Shown piece after piece: positions 34,574 to 43,527 of a stretch of 64,000 bases of DNA. Under the pieces are notes generated by a model. That model made no database searches. It was not told the DNA's origin and saw only the letters and a list, made by a program, of their open reading frames with translations. Position numbers and translations under genes: made by a program. Numbering within the stretch: position 1 is the first letter of the stretch; every line of letters begins with the position of its first letter. This DNA is from Frigoriglobus tundricola (lineage in GTDB: Bacteria; Planctomycetota; Planctomycetia; Gemmatales; Gemmataceae). The stretch covers positions 9,610,001 through 9,674,000 of the forward strand of contig NZ_CP053452.2 of NCBI RefSeq assembly GCF_013128195.2, written 5' to 3'.

Positions 34574-34587
34574 TGTTTCGCGAAACA
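34574..34587. promoter_or_regulatory. 14-bp perfect palindrome upstream of a recombinase
   Basis: TGTTTCGCGAAACA, 13 bases before the recombinase ATG. It is close to, but not, the chromosomal parS consensus (TGTTTCACGTGAAACA). Its position suggests an operator for the recombinase gene or a recombinase-binding site. Confidence 0.4.
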
Positions 34588-34600
34588 CACTTTGCACGAC

Positions 34601-35656
34601 ATGATTGACGACCCGAACGAACTTCAAACACCAATCTTCCGCCCGCCCGCACCCCCGCCTGAAACGGATACCTCACTCGCCCGTGCCGACTCCTGCCCGG
34701 CGTTCACCTCCGACGAGCGGCAACAATCGAATTCCACCCGGGGCCAAATGGCCGACGCGTGTGGTGCGTGGCTCACGAAGTCGCCGTCGCCCGAGACCCG
34801 GGCCGGGTACGCTCGCGACCTGAACCAGTTCCTGCGGTTCGCCGGCATTCCCGCGGGGTCGTGGGAACAGCTCGCGGGCGTTCGCCCGTCGCTCGTCGCG
34901 GCGTGGCGGGATCAGCTCCTCGCGGCCGGGCAGACGAACACATCCGTGGGCCGGAAACTGTCCGTGGTTCGAAGCCTGTTCGGTTACTTGCAGGCGTACG
35001 GGTACACCGGGGCGAACCCGGCCGACACCGCGTTCGTTGCCACCCCGCCCGCCCCGCGGGACGGGAAGACCGTGGGTCTCACCCCCGAGGACTGTCGCCG
35101 GCTCATTGACGCGCCGCCGGCCGACACTCCCGAGGGCGTGCGGGACCGGGCGGTGCTGACCGTGCTGGCTTTCACCGGGTGCCGCGTGGGTGAGGTGTGT
35201 CGGTTGCGGGTACAGGATTACAAGGCGAGCGGCGGGCACCGGGTCGTTGAGGTTCGCGGCAAGGGCGGGAAGGAACGGCGGATTCCTTTGCACCCGGAGG
35301 CGTTCGAGCGGCTCGATGCGTGGCTGGACGCCGCCGGCTTGCGCGAGACCGAGGGCCCACTTTTTCGGCCGGCCCGGACGGCCCGGGGCCGGGGGCGTGA
35401 TGGATTCCGTTCCCAGGCACTGACGCGACGGGCCGTGCAGTACTTGGTGGCGAGGTACGTCCGGCGGCTCGGCCTCGACCCGAACGTGACCGTCCACTCG
35501 TTCCGGGTGACGGCGCTGACGACCGCGCGCGAACGGGGGGCCGACATCATCGACCTTCAGGATTTCGCGGGCCACGCGGACCCGCGGACGACGCTGACCT
35601 ACATCCGCAACCGGGATCGGCTCAGCAGGTCCCCTGCTTACGCGCTGAAGTATTGA
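34601..35656 (+). CDS. Tyrosine recombinase/integrase
   Basis: A 351-residue phage-integrase-family protein. The N-terminal SAM-like core-binding domain (ETRAGYARDLNQFLRFAG, then SVGRKLSVVRSLFGYLQAYG) is followed by the catalytic domain. Its residues are visible: Arg in FTGCRVGEVCRL, Lys in RGKGGKERRIPLH, His-x-x-Arg in VHSFRVTAL, His in GHADPRTTLTYIR and Tyr in the same TYIR. ATG 34601 is chosen; a TTG nine bases earlier is possible. It resembles XerC/D-like stand-alone recombinases. A palindrome lies directly upstream. It is distinct from the RIT trio nearby. Confidence 0.92.
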   Translation: MIDDPNELQTPIFRPPAPPPETDTSLARADSCPAFTSDERQQSNSTRGQMADACGAWLTKSPSPETRAGYARDLNQFLRFAGIPAGSWEQLAGVRPSLVAAWRDQLLAAGQTNTSVGRKLSVVRSLFGYLQAYGYTGANPADTAFVATPPAPRDGKTVGLTPEDCRRLIDAPPADTPEGVRDRAVLTVLAFTGCRVGEVCRLRVQDYKASGGHRVVEVRGKGGKERRIPLHPEAFERLDAWLDAAGLRETEGPLFRPARTARGRGRDGFRSQALTRRAVQYLVARYVRRLGLDPNVTVHSFRVTALTTARERGADIIDLQDFAGHADPRTTLTYIRNRDRLSRSPAYALKY

Positions 35657-36207
35657 ACCGCCGCCGGGGGCTCACGGGGCGTTGCTCCTACGGGCACTCC
35701 CGACCCTTCCGTCGCAAATGGCCATCCCTCCGGTGGGCAGTGGCCTCAAGGGATATTCGGCACGAGCCGGTTCGCTATCGGCCCCGCGATCGTGCGCCCC
35801 AACCCGACCGAGAGCACGACGGCCCTGGGACCGTCCCATGACCTTCAACTTCGAACAATCGACGTCAGGGCCGACCGCAGACCAGTGACGATGAGGGGCC
35901 CGCCGAGCCACGAGTTCCTGCCGCCCGAATCCGCTTGACCGAAGTGCTAGAATGGCCCGATCCTCACTCCCAACGTCATCTGACCCGGTACCGCCAGCGT
36001 CCCGCACGCCTCGACGTACGGGGCCGCGCTGAAGTTCAGCGACGGGTACCAGACGCCTGCCGGTGCGAGAAGACAACCGTCACCCTATTGTTGCCGGCGA
36101 GGTGAGTCGCGGTTAGCGGCACTCGGAGGGTGATGCCGGGTGGCCACACTTACCGTGCATGGTCGGTGGGGAATTACGCCACGAGGTTCAGAAGAAGCGA
36201 GGTTTCG
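35657..36207. other. Intergenic, possible gene fragment
   Basis: About 550 bases. On the minus strand, from about 36063 to a stop at 35947, the frame reads VWYPSLNFSAAPYVEACG and then VPGQMTLGVRIGPF. This has the look of a beta-barrel C-terminus but has no start, so it could be a decayed gene end. Nothing else is supported. Confidence 0.35.
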
Positions 36208-36555
36208 ATGGCGATCCACTTCTTCGACAGCCTGTCCGAGGCGAGGGAGTTCGACAGGACCGACGCCGAGGGACTCGACCTCTCGACGTTCCGAATCGTG
36301 AGCCGGGCTCTCGGCGGCGTGGGATCGTTGAAACTCCGGTTCCGCAGCAGGCACCACGTCGATGGCGATTCCGGTCCCGATAAGGTAAGGCCGTTGCCGA
36401 GCGGCGCCAGGCGGGCGAGCAACGGGCGGAACATCGTCTACACCGGCTCAAAGGACGGGGACGGCACCAACGCGGTGATCTACAAGCAGATCGACGACGG
36501 CCCGCGCGAGCCGCTGCACCTGTACACCGACTTCCGCTGCTATTACGGGAGCCAC
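36208..36555 (+). pseudogene. DUF6166-like gene, 5' part, interrupted by the RIT element
   Basis: The frame starts MAIHFFDSLSEAREFDRTD and runs through RNIVYTGSKDGDGTNAVIYK and LHLYTDFRCYYGSH before entering the left inverted repeat of the RIT element. Its continuation is found beyond the right end at 39985-40249 (NWGFLGGGARQAGLALLADV). Together they resemble DUF6166-containing proteins, in which an IYRG..DG opening is followed by a W-G-[YF]-x-G-[GS]-x-[AG] then LALALL segment. The gene was therefore split by insertion. Function unknown. Confidence 0.7.
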
Positions 36556-36585
36556 TATGCCCAGTTCCGCGCTATGCGGAGTTGC
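36556..36585 (+). repeat. RIT left terminal inverted repeat
   Basis: Thirty bases beginning TATGCCCAGTTCCGC and ending TATGCGGAGTTGC. It differs from the complement of the right copy only at the penultimate position. Confidence 0.9.
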
Positions 36586-36642
36586 AGTCGGTAGGGCCTT
36601 TGATCACAAGCCATAAGCCCGACCACAACTCCGCATAATCGG

Positions 36643-37650
36643 TCACAGCCGATCCAGGAAGTCGAGCAACGGTTCCGCCCGGCGGGGCCGGCCGGTCTGC
36701 ACCGATGGCTCGTCCAACTTGTCGAGCACGCGGCGCTTCATCTCCAGATCCGCCTCCACGTACTGGTGCGTCGTCTCCGGGCTCTCGTGACCCAGCCACA
36801 ACGCGATCAGCGTCACGTCCACTTCGGCCTGCAACAGGTGCATTGCCGTCGTGTGACGGAGGGTGTGCGGGGACACGGCTTTACCGGTTAGCGACGGGCA
36901 CCCGGTTGCCGCTTCCGCGACGGCTCGGCCCAGTCGGTCTTCCACCCCGGACCGGGACAGCGGGCGACCGAATCGGTTCGGGAACACGGGCGATCGGGGA
37001 TCGGGACCGACCTCCGTGATCCACGCGGCCAGCACCGCGGCCGTCGTCTTCCACAACGGCACGCACCGTTCCTTCCGCCCCTTGCCGTGGATCTGGACGG
37101 TGGCCGACGGGCCGAGGCGGACATGGTTCAGCCGCAGCCCGATCGCCTCCGACACCCGGGCGCCGGTGTTGTACATCAGGGTGAACAACGCCCGGTCCCG
37201 ACGCCCACTCCAGTCGCTGCGGTCGGGGGCACGCAGGACGGCTTCCATTTCGGCCCGCGTCAGGTAGCCGAGGATCGGTCGGTCGAACCGTTTGGCCGGG
37301 ATGGCCAGCACCCGCCGGGTCAGTGGCAGGGCCGTCGGATCGCGAGAGGACGCGTAACTGACGAACGCCCGGATGGCGGCCAACCGGGCGTTCCGCGTCC
37401 GCACCGCGTTCCCGCGACCGGCCTCCAGATCGTCCAGGAAGGCCAACACGGTCGGGGCGTCGAGGTGCGCGAGTGCCAGCGCGTCCGGGGTGGTACGGTG
37501 GTGCCGCCGGACGAACGCGAGCAGCAGTCGGAACGTGTCCCGGTAGGCGGCGACGGTGTGCGGGCTGACGTTCTGCTGGTTCACCAGCCGGTCGCAGAAG
37601 AAGTCACGGACCAAGGTGGCGAAGTCCGGCGGGCGGCGGGGTGCGGTCAT
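36643..37650 (-). CDS. RIT tyrosine recombinase, third gene
   Basis: A 335-residue recombinase starting MTAPRRPPDFATLVRDFF; the ATG overlaps the preceding stop as ATGA (37647-37650). The core-binding region (QNVSPHTVAAYRDTFRLLLAFV) is typical of XerD-like integrases. The catalytic residues are Arg in NTGARVSEAIGL, Lys in HGKGRKERCVPL, His-x-x-Arg in SPHTLRHTTAMH, His in LGHESPETTHQYV and Tyr in the same phrase. All are intact, so the protein should be active. It corresponds to the distal member (RitC) of a RIT trio. Confidence 0.92.
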   Translation of the reverse strand: MTAPRRPPDFATLVRDFFCDRLVNQQNVSPHTVAAYRDTFRLLLAFVRRHHRTTPDALALAHLDAPTVLAFLDDLEAGRGNAVRTRNARLAAIRAFVSYASSRDPTALPLTRRVLAIPAKRFDRPILGYLTRAEMEAVLRAPDRSDWSGRRDRALFTLMYNTGARVSEAIGLRLNHVRLGPSATVQIHGKGRKERCVPLWKTTAAVLAAWITEVGPDPRSPVFPNRFGRPLSRSGVEDRLGRAVAEAATGCPSLTGKAVSPHTLRHTTAMHLLQAEVDVTLIALWLGHESPETTHQYVEADLEMKRRVLDKLDEPSVQTGRPRRAEPLLDFLDRL

Positions 37651-38600
37651 GGCGTCACCCCCTCGCCGGTCGGCCCGACGAACGCCTCGAACCGCGCCGC
37701 CGCTCGGGCCATCAGGTCGGGAGTGGCGGTCAGGTACCAGTACGTGTCGGTCACCTTCGCGTGGCCGAGGTAGACGGACAGGGCCGAGACGGCGTGGGCC
37801 AGGTCCACCCCGGCGTCGTACCACTCCTCGACCCGCCGACAGGCGAACGCGTGCCGCAGGTCGTGTAGCCGCGGGCGCCGCCCGACTCCGGTGATCCCGA
37901 GGCGGTCGCAGAGCTTGCGGAACACGGTGCGGACGGTCGAGTACGGCAGCCCCTCGCCCCGATCCGACAGGAAGAAGTGGTCGCACCGCGGGCGCGTGAC
38001 CAGCCGGTCCCGGTCGCGGGCGTACGCGACCAGTGCGGCGGTCGTCGTCGGGTGGAGCGGGACGAGCCGGGACTTCCCGAACTTCGTCTCGCGGATCGCC
38101 AGCACGTCGTCGGCCAGGTCGGCGTCACCGCGGGTCAGGCGCAGCGCCTCCGAGATCCGCAGCCCGGTCGCCGCCAGCAGCCCGATCAGGGTGTGGTACG
38201 TCCGCGGGCGCACACCGCCGGTCGGCCCCAACCGTTCGGCCGCCGCCATCAAGGCGGACACCTCGGCGACCGTATAGATGTGCGGTTGGGTCCGCCGGTG
38301 GGCGGGTCCGAGAAGCCGGCGCGGCGGGATCTCGGTCCCGGGTTCGGTGGCCGCCAGGTGCCGGGCGAAGCAGCGGACCACCTCGAGCCGGCGCGCCCAG
38401 TACAGGGGGTCGCAGTCCGTTGGCTGCCGCGCCCACCGCACCGCCAGCTCGGTCGTCAGCGGGCCGCGGTGGTCCTCGGCATCGGCGAAGGTAGCGAACT
38501 GCCGGAGTTGGAGGCCCTCGATCTTCAATTGGTACCCCAGCCCGCGCCGGTACGCGAGATAGGATTCGACCTTCGAGGACATGGTGGTGCGGCGGGTCAC
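37647..38600 (-). CDS. RIT tyrosine recombinase, second gene
   Basis: A 317-residue recombinase. The GTG at 38600 overlaps the first recombinase's stop by four bases; an ATG at 38582 (MSSKVESYLAYRRGLGYQL) is the alternative start. Catalytic residues are Arg in ATGLRISEALRL, Lys in ETKFGKSRLVPLH, His-x-x-Arg in RLHDLRHAFACRRV, His in LGHAKVTDTYWYL and Tyr in the same phrase. The RGLGYQLKIEG.QLRQF opening is characteristic of the middle RIT subfamily. Confidence 0.92.
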   Translation of the reverse strand: MTRRTTMSSKVESYLAYRRGLGYQLKIEGLQLRQFATFADAEDHRGPLTTELAVRWARQPTDCDPLYWARRLEVVRCFARHLAATEPGTEIPPRRLLGPAHRRTQPHIYTVAEVSALMAAAERLGPTGGVRPRTYHTLIGLLAATGLRISEALRLTRGDADLADDVLAIRETKFGKSRLVPLHPTTTAALVAYARDRDRLVTRPRCDHFFLSDRGEGLPYSTVRTVFRKLCDRLGITGVGRRPRLHDLRHAFACRRVEEWYDAGVDLAHAVSALSVYLGHAKVTDTYWYLTATPDLMARAAARFEAFVGPTGEGVTP

Positions 38601-39835
38601 GAGCGCACCTCCCCGGCAATCGGCCAGGGCCGGGCGACCGCGTCCAGGCGGGCGCGGTCCACCTTGGCGTACCCGGCGGTTGTGTCCAGGCTGCGGTGCC
38701 CGAGGACGTCGGCCACCCGCTTCAGGTCCGCCCCGGCCCGGTGCAGTCGGGTCGCGGCCGTGTGCCGCAGGACGTGGGTGCCGGTATGCCGCTCGCACCC
38801 CGGCACCCGGGCGAACGCCCGCCGGGCGGCCTCGCGGACGATGTCCCTGGTCACCGCGCCGCCGGCCGGGAACCGGTCCCGCAGGAACAGGTGCGGGTCG
38901 TCCGACGCCGGTCGGTCCCGGCGAACGTAATCCGCCAGCGCTTGTCGTACCCGATCGGGCAGCGGCAGCACCCGGTCGCGTCGGGACTTGCCGGCCGCGA
39001 TGCGAAGGGTGCCGGCGGTCGCGTCGAGGTCGCCGAGCGTGAGGGCCGCGACTTCCCCGCAACGCAGGCCGAGGTCGCCCATGCAGAGGATCATCGCGTA
39101 GCCCCGCCGGCCGAGCGCCGTGGCCCGATCGGTCACGGCCAGGACAGCCCGGTACTGATCGTCGGTGAGTGGCCGCGGCAGTCCGGCGTGGCGCCACCGG
39201 CGGAAGGTCGGCACGGCGGCCACCAGGGCGGGGTCGATCCGGCCGCGGAACTCGAGCCACCGGAGGAACCGGCGGACCGCCCCGGCCGCGACTCCGGCCG
39301 CCGCGCACCGCCCGGTGGTGCCGTACCCGGCGACGTACGCGCGGACGTGCCGGGGCTGCACGTGAGACCAGCTGATCGGCCGGGTGCCGAACACGGACCG
39401 GAGGAACTCTCGGGCGTACCGACGGGAGTACAACCGGGTCGCATCCGCCAACCCGGCCACGTCGCGGAGGTGGGCGTCGAACTCGGCGATCACCCGATCG
39501 CCCGGCTCGGCGCGCGGAGCCAGTGGCGGCGGTACGAGCCGCCGTTCTCGCAGGTGCGCCACCAGGTGCCCGATGGCGGATTGCCGGGTCGCGGGGGACC
39601 GGTGGAGTTGACGGCGAATGAACGCCCGGACGTCATCGTCCGTGACGGCGGTGATCGGCGTTCGCCGACGGCGGAGCCAGCCGGCGAAAAGCTCCGCCTG
39701 CCGCACGTACGACTGGACCGTAAGCCGGGCGTGGGCACGGTGGTGGAGATGACCGAGGAACGATTCGAGCCACTTGGCATCGGGGCCGGCACGAAGCCGG
39801 GCGACGACCCGAGGACAGAAGTACTTGTCGAACAC
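38597..39835 (-). CDS. RIT tyrosine recombinase, first gene
   Basis: A 412-residue recombinase, the longest of the trio, starting MFDKYFCPRVVARLRAGPD. An extended N-terminal region precedes the core-binding domain. Catalytic residues are Arg in DLGLRCGEVAAL, Lys in AAGKSRRDRVLPLP, His-x-x-Arg in THVLRHTAATRL, His in LGHRSLDTTAGYAKV and Tyr in the same phrase. It is the promoter-proximal gene, about 120 bases from the right inverted repeat. Confidence 0.92.
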   Translation of the reverse strand: MFDKYFCPRVVARLRAGPDAKWLESFLGHLHHRAHARLTVQSYVRQAELFAGWLRRRRTPITAVTDDDVRAFIRRQLHRSPATRQSAIGHLVAHLRERRLVPPPLAPRAEPGDRVIAEFDAHLRDVAGLADATRLYSRRYAREFLRSVFGTRPISWSHVQPRHVRAYVAGYGTTGRCAAAGVAAGAVRRFLRWLEFRGRIDPALVAAVPTFRRWRHAGLPRPLTDDQYRAVLAVTDRATALGRRGYAMILCMGDLGLRCGEVAALTLGDLDATAGTLRIAAGKSRRDRVLPLPDRVRQALADYVRRDRPASDDPHLFLRDRFPAGGAVTRDIVREAARRAFARVPGCERHTGTHVLRHTAATRLHRAGADLKRVADVLGHRSLDTTAGYAKVDRARLDAVARPWPIAGEVRS

Positions 39836-39954
39836 GACACGCTCTCCGAAACGAGGATTAGGATCGGGGAGCGGTCCAGATTATGCGGAGTTGGGCGCGG
39901 AGTGAGTCGAGGAAGAACCTCAGGTCGAATGGTGGTTGGGAGAAAGACGGAAAC

Positions 39955-39984
39955 GGAACTCCGCATAGCGCGGAACTGGGCATA
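39955..39984 (-). repeat. RIT right terminal inverted repeat
   Basis: Thirty bases complementary to 36556-36585 except for one position. A separate 21-base palindromic sequence (TTATGCGGAGCTCCGCATAA core at 39992-40011) lies immediately outside it. Confidence 0.9.
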
Positions 39985-40249
39985 GTTGCGCTTATGCGGA
40001 GCTCCGCATAAACGGAACAACTGGGGCTTTCTGGGCGGCGGCGCGAGGCAGGCCGGGCTCGCGCTCCTGGCGGACGTCATCGGGGAGCACGACGCCCTCC
40101 CCTTGCTCCCGTTCTTCGTCGAGGAGGTCGTCGCCAACTTTCGGCTCACGGGGTTTTACATCACGGCCGAGGCGATAGAGAAGTGGGCGGAGATCGTGGT
40201 CCGGGAGTGCGGCGGGGAGTTGCCGCCGCTCCGAGACGGGTACTCTTGA
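39985..40249 (+). pseudogene. DUF6166-like gene, 3' part
   Basis: The frame reads NWGFLGGGARQAGLALLADV, then IGEHDALPLLPFFVEEVV and AEAIEKWAEIVVRECGGELPP before a stop at 40249. It lacks its own start and continues the gene broken at 36555. The first dozen codons overlap the palindromic sequence at the RIT right end. Confidence 0.7.
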
Positions 40250-40880
40250 GCCGGAGACAGGTACGTCCCGGGCGCCGGCGCGGCGCCGGCATCGTCGATC
40301 GCCCAGATTCCGCGGGCCCTGTCGATCCACGACCGGCAGTCCCTTAACTGTGCGAACGGTGCCGGCTGCGCCGGTTGCCCGCGGACGCGTCGAGTTGCGG
40401 GGCCTGTTCCGGCAGGCTGTGCGCTGCGAGCGGTGAGTTGCTTCGGCGAATCGTTTCCGGGTACACTCGTCGGGCCCGTGGGAAGCGGAGGGGGAGTCGG
40501 CCTTCCCCAAGGAATACTGCGGGTCCGGAGCCGGAGGGCCGCGCCCCTCGGAGTTGGTCGGGCCAACTTCGAGGGGCGGTTCGTTTGTAGGTTCAGCGCG
40601 CGAGCGGTCGGGCGGACGCGGAGGTTGATGGCTCGGGACCGGTTCACACCGATCCGTTCAGAAACACACTTTTCCGACCGCACCCATTCCCTTCGCTCCC
40701 GGCCGATGCCTCCAAAATACTTGTCACGAGTCCCGTCCGAACCTTGTTTAGCGCCGCGCCCTCGTGAGATCCTGGGAGCGGGTAGAAGCACACGTCTTGA
40801 CCTCCCGACGCTCTCGGGAGGTGAAGCGCACGAAAGGTTTTTTTCGTGGCGGCACCTCCTGTACCAACAGGGGAAGCCCC
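40250..40880. other. Intergenic region with one hairpin
   Basis: About 630 bases without a supported gene. A hairpin at 40544-40576 (CCCCTCGGAGTTGG with CCAACTTCGAGGGG, one mismatch, five-base loop) looks like a terminator or a small palindromic repeat. The part near 40860 carries the promoter and leader of the DUF932-like gene. Confidence 0.45.
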
Positions 40881-41630
40881 ATGTCCGCTCAGTCCACTCT
40901 GGTCCTGCACCGCGGGGCCCGTCAGGTCTCGTTCGACGAACTGAACGAGGTGAAGGCACCCGAGGCCGTCGGCCGCTGGTTCCCGCTCACACACGGCGCG
41001 GTCCTGCGCCGGGTCAAGGAGACGCTCGGCGAGGCCGGGTTCGAGGTCAAACGGGAGGCGCTCGCGCTCTCGAAACTCGACGCCCGGTTCTTCGGGGTTC
41101 TCGACCTCGGCACCCCGCTGTCGGAGGGCGTGAGCCTTTCGGTCGGGGTCCGCAACAGCTTCGACAAGTCGTTCCCGATCGGTTTCTGCGCCGGATCCCG
41201 TGTGTTCGTCTGCGACAACCTGGCGTTCCGCTCGGAGTTGCTGGTGAAGCGCAAGCACACCCGGCACGGCGAGCTGCGGTTCGCCAACGACATCGCGGGC
41301 GCGGTCGTGAAGCTGAACCAGTTCAAGGAGGACGAGGGCCGGCGCATCGCCGTCATGAAGGTGACGGAGGTCACCGCAGAACGGGCCGATTCGCTGATCC
41401 TCAACGGGTTCCACAAGGGACTCGTGACGACCCCGCACCTGCCCAAGGTGATCAAGGAGTGGCGGGAGCCGAAGCACGAGGCGTTCGCCGACCGGACGTA
41501 CTGGTCGCTGTTCAACGCATTCACGTCGGCCCTGGGCGACCGGGCGAAAGCCAACCCGCACCTGTACGCGACGCTCACGATGCGGTTGTCTTCGCACCTC
41601 ATGCCGCCGGCCCTGGCCCTCGCGGCGTGA
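40881..41630 (+). CDS. DUF932/phage-plasmid-like protein
   Basis: A 249-residue protein starting MSAQSTLVLHRGARQVSFDEL. The central segment LSVGVRNSFDKSFPIGFCAGSRVFVCDNLAF is the hallmark of DUF932 (phage/plasmid-like TIGR03299) proteins. FANDIAGAVVKLNQFKEDEGRR and the C-terminal SLFNAFTSALGDRAKANP also fit. These proteins are found on plasmids, phages and integrative elements; their role is unknown. The gene opens the mobilisation-type block that continues to 53.1 kb. Confidence 0.8.
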   Translation: MSAQSTLVLHRGARQVSFDELNEVKAPEAVGRWFPLTHGAVLRRVKETLGEAGFEVKREALALSKLDARFFGVLDLGTPLSEGVSLSVGVRNSFDKSFPIGFCAGSRVFVCDNLAFRSELLVKRKHTRHGELRFANDIAGAVVKLNQFKEDEGRRIAVMKVTEVTAERADSLILNGFHKGLVTTPHLPKVIKEWREPKHEAFADRTYWSLFNAFTSALGDRAKANPHLYATLTMRLSSHLMPPALALAA

Positions 41631-41781
41631 GGCCACGAGTCGATCCGGAGAAGACGCCGGAAGACTAATCAACCAGCGGTGACCCGCACGACGCGGGGCC
41701 GCTGCGTCCTTCATACGGGTTTATCTCACCACTTGGTCGTGCGACCTTCGCACCACCTCAACAATCCGGAGGTTGCCAAAC

Positions 41782-42129
41782 ATGGCGACGAGTAACAACG
41801 GGACGACTCAGGGTCGTGCGGCACTCCAGCAGCAAGGCGGGGAGCGACAGCGGCCCGCCCATGAGATTCGATATGGCAGGGTCAAGATCGCAATCTGGCG
41901 TAATTCAGGCAAAGAAGGTGACTGGTACTCCGTCGCACTGAGCCGGTCGTACCGTGACGGGCAAGGAATCTGGAAACAGGCCGCCACTCTGGGGAAGGAC
42001 GATTTGCTCGTTGCGGCGCTGGCCTTCGAGCAAGCGTTCGCCTGGATCTCGCAGCAGACCGGTAGCAAGTTCGATGTCAACGGCAACGGCGACAACGCGA
42101 CCTCGCCAGAGCCGGACATTCCATTCTGA
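41782..42129 (+). CDS. Small conserved hypothetical protein (paralogue of 3055-3312)
   Basis: A 115-residue protein from ATG 41782, with GGAGG ten bases upstream. An N-terminal Gln/Asn-rich region of about 20 residues precedes the shared core HEIRYGRVKIAIWRNSGKEG, YSVALSRSYRDGQGIW and LGKDDLLVAALAFEQAF. The acidic C-terminal tail is unlike that of the paralogue at 3055-3312. A textbook intrinsic terminator follows the stop. Function unknown. Confidence 0.85.
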   Translation: MATSNNGTTQGRAALQQQGGERQRPAHEIRYGRVKIAIWRNSGKEGDWYSVALSRSYRDGQGIWKQAATLGKDDLLVAALAFEQAFAWISQQTGSKFDVNGNGDNATSPEPDIPF

Positions 42130-42134
42130 AAAAC

Positions 42135-42188
42135 GGGAGAGGTTAACCTTGAAGGTTTTTGGCGTGCGCCACCTCTCCCATTTTTTTT
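42135..42188 (+). terminator. Rho-independent terminator
   Basis: GGGAGAGGT (42135-42143) pairs with ACCTCTCCC (42171-42179) and is followed by A and eight T. It begins six bases after the stop at 42129. This is the clearest intrinsic terminator in the window. Confidence 0.92.
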
Positions 42189-42344
42189 GGACTATTTGTC
42201 TTGACCGCGAATTTTCTGCCGTTACGTTTATAGGAGATAGATCGCACCTCGGTCACTTCGCTTATTGCGTCGTCGCCATCATCGCGGTCTTCAAACCCCG
42301 GACAACAATACGGCAATCCGCCGTCGTCCGCAGTTTGGAGCGCA

Positions 42345-43337
42345 ATGATGGCTTCTATTATTTCTACTCGGCTCAACGCACTCATCGCCGCGGTTACAAA
42401 GTTCCCGCTCCTCATCCTGACCGATGAACAGATCGGGGCGTACCTGTTGGGCCTCGTCCCCAACCACGGCGACCAACTCCCGCGCGAGGAGCGCGCCGAG
42501 GCCCGCCTGAAGGCGAACGGGATCCTCAAAGAGTTCGTGAAGCGCGGCGACTTGGTCCGCCTCGGCATCGGGGTCCCGTACCGCCACGGACTGTTCTCGG
42601 TCCAGTCGGACATCGTCGTCCGGAGCCACACCGACCGGTCGAGCAACCCGCTCGTCCGGTTCTTCGGAAACGCGTTCTACCAGACCCACCCCTTCTCTTT
42701 CGTCAGCTCCACACACATTTACAGCGACCGCTGCGGCCAACCACCCGCCGGCGACGCTTCGAGCGGGTCGTTCTTCGACCCGACGTTCCAGCCGACGTGG
42801 GCGTACGCGAACCCGTTGGTTCGGTCGTTCGCGAGCGACCGGTACGCGGCGGCCGATGACGGGCTGCTCGTGACCCCCTTCTTCGCGCTCCGCAAACAAC
42901 ATGAAAAAGACTGGGCACACGTCCTGACGCGCTGCGAGGGCGAACCGCAGGAGCGCGAGCGGCTCGAACGGGCCTGGGTGCTCGAAACCGAATTCATGCT
43001 CGAATACGGCGCCGCGGGGGACGAACTGATCCGGCTCCTGCGGTATGCCGAACTGTGCCCGAACGTGGCCGCGGCGCTCGACGTCTGGGTGCCCGTGTTC
43101 TCCTCGGGCCACTGCGGCCGGGGCCTGGCGCCCTACCACGGCCTGCCCGCCCGCTGTCGAGTGACGCAGAGTTTCGTGGCCCACGCGGAGATGGAAAGAC
43201 GGCTGCTCGACCACGCCCTGAGGTACAAGGGGGTGACGGTCATCGCGACGAAATCGGCAGGGGCGTACGTGCAATCGCCGGAAGACGTTCGAGAGCCCCC
43301 GATTGAGCGCGGCTTGCCCAAGGAATCGCGCACTTAG
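42345..43337 (+). CDS. Hypothetical protein of the mobile region
   Basis: A 330-residue soluble protein starting MMASIISTRLNALIAAV. The N-terminal ILTDEQIGAYLLGLV, then RLKANGILKEFVKRGDLVRLG resembles a winged-helix unit. The centre is rich in aromatic residues (NPLVRFFGNAFYQTHPFSF). WAYANPLVRSFASDRYAAADDGLLVTPFFALRKQHE and the C-terminal HAEMERRLLDHALRYKGVTVIATKSAGA follow. A replication-relaxation-like protein is conceivable from the N-terminus, but I cannot support it. It is flanked by element genes on the same strand. Confidence 0.75.
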   Translation: MMASIISTRLNALIAAVTKFPLLILTDEQIGAYLLGLVPNHGDQLPREERAEARLKANGILKEFVKRGDLVRLGIGVPYRHGLFSVQSDIVVRSHTDRSSNPLVRFFGNAFYQTHPFSFVSSTHIYSDRCGQPPAGDASSGSFFDPTFQPTWAYANPLVRSFASDRYAAADDGLLVTPFFALRKQHEKDWAHVLTRCEGEPQERERLERAWVLETEFMLEYGAAGDELIRLLRYAELCPNVAAALDVWVPVFSSGHCGRGLAPYHGLPARCRVTQSFVAHAEMERRLLDHALRYKGVTVIATKSAGAYVQSPEDVREPPIERGLPKESRT

Positions 43338-43527
43338 TCAACGTACTGATGAGCTCGACGACCGACGGGGCGGGGCCGACCGGCCCCCGTTGTGCGGGGA
43401 TGTCGAGCGGGCCGGGATTTCGCGCCCACACGGGCGCAGCGGGGCGACTGCGCGCCTGTCGGTCCCGCTCGCCGGTCCGTTGCCACCGCGCGGAGCGACC
43501 GAGCGCGACTGCAGAACCCCGACCACC

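Larger units (their letters stand above)
36556..39984 (-). mobile_element. RIT element (recombinase in trio)
   Basis: A 3.4-kb element with 30-bp terminal inverted repeats (36556-36585 and 39955-39984) matching at 29 of 30 positions. It contains only three different tyrosine recombinases, encoded in tandem with four-base overlaps on the minus strand. This is the organisation of RIT elements. Additional copies of an ATGCGGAG(T/C)T word occur subterminally, including near 36630, 39889 and a palindromic pair at 39993-40012 just outside the right repeat. Because of that outer pair, the true right end could be as far as about 40012. Confidence 0.88.

Noticed and set aside
34574-34587. Canonical parS site
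   Set aside because: The palindrome is 14 bases with a CGCG centre instead of the 16-base CACGTG-type centre, so a ParB site is not claimed.
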